A stretch of 64,000 nt of DNA from 9FT-COMBO-48-23 sp963754385 (GTDB taxonomy: Bacteria; Chloroflexota; Dehalococcoidia; GIF9; UBA5629): the NCBI GenBank assembly GCA_963754385.1, contig CAVWGE010000001.1:186001-250000 (forward strand), written 5' to 3'. A model generated the notes under the pieces. It was given only the letters and a program-made list of their open reading frames with translations. It searched no databases and was not told the DNA's origin. Below, piece after piece: positions 61,271 through 64,000 of this stretch. The translations under genes and the position numbers were made by a program. Within the stretch, counting starts at the first letter, position 1. Each line of letters starts with the position of its first letter.

Positions 61271-63151
61271 CTATCTCCATAGTCGTGGAACAACAAAGTC
61301 AAGGCCAAGATCAATCAGTGTTTGTGGGAGCGGCTTACCTGTCGCCTCATCCCAACCCATCAGATTGTAGTAGTTACGCAGCATTTTATCCCAGTGGGGC
61401 ATTATGTCTCGCCCAGCTGCCACGCCATCCAGTGGGGTAGAACCGTATCTCATTGAAGGTGCGTCAAGCTCAGCTCCAATCCCACTAAGTAGATTGTACG
61501 CCCTCGCCAGATTCACCGCTCTCCTGCCCACGACCATAGCTTCCTGAAAATCCATGTCCCAGCCTGTTGCTGCGTTGATCGCTTGGCACAGAAGATCTAG
61601 AGCGGTTGCAGTTTGAAAACGGCAAGTCACCAGAGAATCCTCGAAGACCATCGCCCCCTTGATTTTTGCATCTAATGTTGATACAACCATTGGGTCGAAG
61701 CTATCATAAACTGCAGGTAGGCCGAGTAACTTGAATGGCGGCATACCATGCGCCTCTAAAGTACCCAGATTGGAGACGCAGGTGTCAAAAAGTTCGAGCC
61801 GCTGCACTCGATGGTCATGCCCTCGCGGAGTGTTGCCCTTTTGGGTGTGAATAGCCAATTTTGGTGCTTCCCCACCGACATGCTGGGCGGCTCGCATTAC
61901 ACCTTCTGCCAGAACATTCCCGAATCCCTCGCGGTTTGCAATGTTATGCAGCATGGCCATTACTGCCTCACCATTACCCCAGGTCATTTCCAGGCCGTCA
62001 GTCTCCTTTTTGGTAAGAATACGCTTTTCGTAGCATTCCATAACCCAGGATATAACCCAACCAGCCTCATTTGCATCCATACCCAGGTCGTCTACTTCGG
62101 CAGCTAATACAAGAGTCGTAGTGACATCATCAATGCCGATCAGTGAGCTAAAGGCGGCCATTTGCTCATACTCTGGCTCTTCCAACTGGCGACCTTCATA
62201 TTTACCATTTGGAATCTCCATCATATGGCAATGCTTTGCTCCACAAGCCCAACATGAATGCCGCTTGGCGTTGCATCTAATCCTAATACTTTCCGAGGTA
62301 TATGTTTCCAGTTTAGCTGGATCAATGGCGTGGATGCTCGTAGTATAGTTCTTAATGGGGAGAGCGCCTTGCATGCCTAGGACAATAATCCCACCTATCG
62401 TTCCTTGCTTAGCAACAACACCACCGTAGTATTTGTCGGCCAGAGTGTTGGCTCTAATGTTTCTGTCCGCCTGTGAAAAAGCCTCCTCGTCTTTTATCTG
62501 AATGGAACTCTTAACCCGATCAACGACGATAGCCTTTAGTTTCTTGCAGCCCATCACTGCGCCAGCTCCGTTGTGAGCGGCTACGTGCCCCAAATCAGCA
62601 AAGATACATCCAAACCTGACCCGGTTCTCGCCGGCAGGCCCAATACTCAAAATACTTATTTCGCTATCCCTCTTCTGCAATTCCTCTTTGAGAATACGGT
62701 CTACCTCATAGTTACTCTTGCCAACAAGATGACTGGCATCTCTTAGTTCCGCCCAACCCTTGTGAACATAGAGATAGCACCAGTTGGGCGCAGCACCTTG
62801 TACAATAATGCCATCGAAATGACAGGAGCGCAGGTAAGCCCCAAAAAAACCGTTGGCTTGTGTACTGCAAATCCCGTTAGTCATAGCGCCCTTCGTTACA
62901 ACTGCGATGGCCCCTGAGCCACCTATCCTTGTCCCACCTAAAGGCCCTGAGCTCAAGACCAAACGATTCTCAGAGTCACACCATTCTAAGTCTGGAGGCA
63001 CCTCGTCATAAATGAACTTTATTCCCAAACTTGCTCCACCTACATATTTCCTCAGAAGTGCCTCATCAACCACCTCTGTTGCTATCTCGCGCCTGGTCAA
63101 ATCCACCCTTAGAATATTACCTGCGTAACCGTAAATCTGTGATGAACTCAT
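61271..63151 (-). CDS. Aldehyde:ferredoxin oxidoreductase family enzyme
   Basis: A 626-residue tungsten bis-pterin enzyme oxidising an aldehyde to acid with ferredoxin, or the reverse. Visible: YAGNILRVDLTRREI, SSGPLGGTRIGGSGAIAVVTKGAMTNGICSTQANG (pterin binding), cluster ligands HSCWACGAKHC (CxxCxxxC) and the distant Cys in ALDLLCQAINAATGW. Start taken at ATG 63151; ATG 63172 and 63199 are alternatives. No aor-associated ferredoxin gene is adjacent. Confidence 0.92.
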   Translation of the reverse strand: MSSSQIYGYAGNILRVDLTRREIATEVVDEALLRKYVGGASLGIKFIYDEVPPDLEWCDSENRLVLSSGPLGGTRIGGSGAIAVVTKGAMTNGICSTQANGFFGAYLRSCHFDGIIVQGAAPNWCYLYVHKGWAELRDASHLVGKSNYEVDRILKEELQKRDSEISILSIGPAGENRVRFGCIFADLGHVAAHNGAGAVMGCKKLKAIVVDRVKSSIQIKDEEAFSQADRNIRANTLADKYYGGVVAKQGTIGGIIVLGMQGALPIKNYTTSIHAIDPAKLETYTSESIRIRCNAKRHSCWACGAKHCHMMEIPNGKYEGRQLEEPEYEQMAAFSSLIGIDDVTTTLVLAAEVDDLGMDANEAGWVISWVMECYEKRILTKKETDGLEMTWGNGEAVMAMLHNIANREGFGNVLAEGVMRAAQHVGGEAPKLAIHTQKGNTPRGHDHRVQRLELFDTCVSNLGTLEAHGMPPFKLLGLPAVYDSFDPMVVSTLDAKIKGAMVFEDSLVTCRFQTATALDLLCQAINAATGWDMDFQEAMVVGRRAVNLARAYNLLSGIGAELDAPSMRYGSTPLDGVAAGRDIMPHWDKMLRNYYNLMGWDEATGKPLPQTLIDLGLDFVVPRLWR

Positions 63152-63199
63152 AAATACACACTCGTCCCTCATCTTTTTAGGTGGTCTTATCCAAGTCAA

Positions 63200-63519
63200 T
63201 GCATGAGATATTAACCCAAGTCATTTTGACTTTTGCCCTGCTTAGACACGTCAGCCCCGCAATTATTGTCCTCGGAATGCTCTGTACGAAAATGTCTATT
63301 TTTCGACTCCCGACTAGATCGTGTTACTTGGTCGGGTAAAACTTATCCTAATTGATTTTCTGTCAGACCGCCACGAGTCACTTTTGTTTATTCTAAACAT
63401 CATTCTTGATTTGGAGAATCATTAACCATTCGGTCTGTGATATTACCTTACTTCAACTAGTCCTTTTTAGACGGAAACCGGAAACAACTGTTAGTGTCCA
63501 GCAAAACTGCCACAGCCTC
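63200..63519. other. Gene-free stretch between two minus-strand genes
   Basis: No supported ORF. It contains the inverted pair AAGTCA-TTT-TGACTT (63218-63232) upstream of the aldehyde oxidoreductase gene and the sequence ACCATTCGGTCTGTGA (about 63425-63440), which recalls the CGGTCT half-site at 33520. Nothing else recognised. Confidence 0.4.
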
Positions 63520-64000
63520 CTATTTTTGACCGACGATACCAGACATTTTATTTGTAAATTCCCCCTGTAGCTCTTTTGCATAAGGGTATCTAGGCAGCCT
63601 AAACATCTGCCATATCTTATCGCAACCATCGAGTTCTTCTTGTGATAATACTATTTCCGTAGCAACTAAGTTCTCCTTTAATTGCTCAGGGGTAGTAGGC
63701 CCGCTGAGCACTGAGGTAATTGTTTCATTATTGAGTATCCACGCCAGCGCAAACTGTGGTAAGGTACACCCATGCCTCTTCGCTGACTCCTCGAAGTAGG
63801 CTACGGCTTGGAAATTTGTTTCTGACCAATAACGTTCTAAGTACAAGCGCCCCAGTGATGGGTGCGTAAACCTGCCTTCTTCTGGTGGTTTACCAAACTT
63901 ATGCTTACCAGTGAGCAATTCACCTGCCAGGGGATTATATGCGCATACCCCAATTCCCTCATTTGCACAGAGGGGTAATTGTTCAGTCTCAATGTCTCTG
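63520..64000 (-). CDS. Aldo/keto reductase, 5' end beyond window
   Basis: C-terminal 160 residues of an aldo/keto reductase. The frame runs off the right edge as IETEQLPLCANEGIGVCAYNPLAGELLTGK, followed by GCTLPQFALAWILNNETITSVLSGPTTPEQLKENL, the NADP-binding end of the AKR barrel. It is nearest the YghZ/voltage-channel beta-like branch. The catalytic Tyr/Lys lie outside the window. Confidence 0.85.
   Translation of the reverse strand, partial: RDIETEQLPLCANEGIGVCAYNPLAGELLTGKHKFGKPPEEGRFTHPSLGRLYLERYWSETNFQAVAYFEESAKRHGCTLPQFALAWILNNETITSVLSGPTTPEQLKENLVATEIVLSQEELDGCDKIWQMFRLPRYPYAKELQGEFTNKMSGIVGQK

Noticed and set aside
1..64000. CRISPR array, rRNA operon or replication origin
   Set aside because: No regularly spaced repeats, no rRNA sequence and no DnaA-box cluster were seen; rpmH-rnpA is present but without dnaA.

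Overview
The window looks like a piece of an anaerobic bacterial chromosome of moderate GC content. The gene content best fits Chloroflexota, probably class Dehalococcoidia: an oxygen-sensitive flavin/iron-sulfur/Mo-W enzyme repertoire, a selenocysteine formate dehydrogenase, Tol/Bam-less lipoproteins, a T-box leader and a pan-like RNA leader. This assignment is an inference from gene content; no phylogenetic marker was compared.

Left part (1-12.5 kb) is housekeeping: ppsA (running off the left edge), ychF, then a divergent translation/membrane-biogenesis operon rpsF-ssb-rpsR-rpmH-rnpA-yidD-lipoprotein-yidC-khpB-ileS, closed by a convergent htrA lipoprotein. At 12.5-14.6 kb an orphan trpB with a Trp-type T-box leader is bracketed by short direct repeats. 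At 14.7-17.7 kb lies an AT-rich accessory islet: a small membrane protein, a solo ClpP-like protease, four small unknown ORFs and an IS1595-type transposase.

At 17.7-27.4 kb a six-gene minus-strand operon encodes NuoE-like, NuoF-like, selenocysteine formate dehydrogenase (UGA read through, with a SECIS hairpin), a ferredoxin/GltD fusion, NfnA and NfnB. Together they can plausibly couple formate, NAD(H), NADP(H) and ferredoxin. At 28.7-32.9 kb is a pantothenate operon (S58 peptidase, DUF2520 reductase, panD, panB, panC) behind a strong promoter, a tandem-stem RNA resembling the pan motif and a leader terminator.

At 33.0-35.5 kb is an AT-rich cassette of unknown function: a 32-bp perfect palindrome, a membrane protein, a papain-like/GNAT fusion protein and a 44-residue proline-rich peptide. 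At 35.53 kb lies a 51-bp 3' fragment of a tRNA-Gly gene in an orientation that places an integrated element to its right. Everything from 35.6 kb to the right edge may therefore be a metabolic genomic island.

The right part (35.9-64 kb) is catabolic: two almost identical MmgE/PrpD genes 17.3 kb apart that differ mainly in short blocks that map to presumed active-site segments, a cupin, a DMSO-reductase-family enzyme, an FAD reductase with EtfBA, a frameshifted glycyl-radical enzyme with an intact activase, a branched-chain-type ABC transporter without binding protein, an atypical HMG-CoA-lyase homologue, a class III CoA-transferase, glycerate kinase, hydroxyacid dehydrogenase, a CapA-like phosphoesterase, an aldehyde:ferredoxin oxidoreductase and a partial aldo/keto reductase. 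These genes suggest uptake and CoA-dependent or radical-based breakdown of a small carboxylic acid, but the substrate cannot be read from sequence. Decayed transposases and a broken MFS gene show ongoing rearrangement there.
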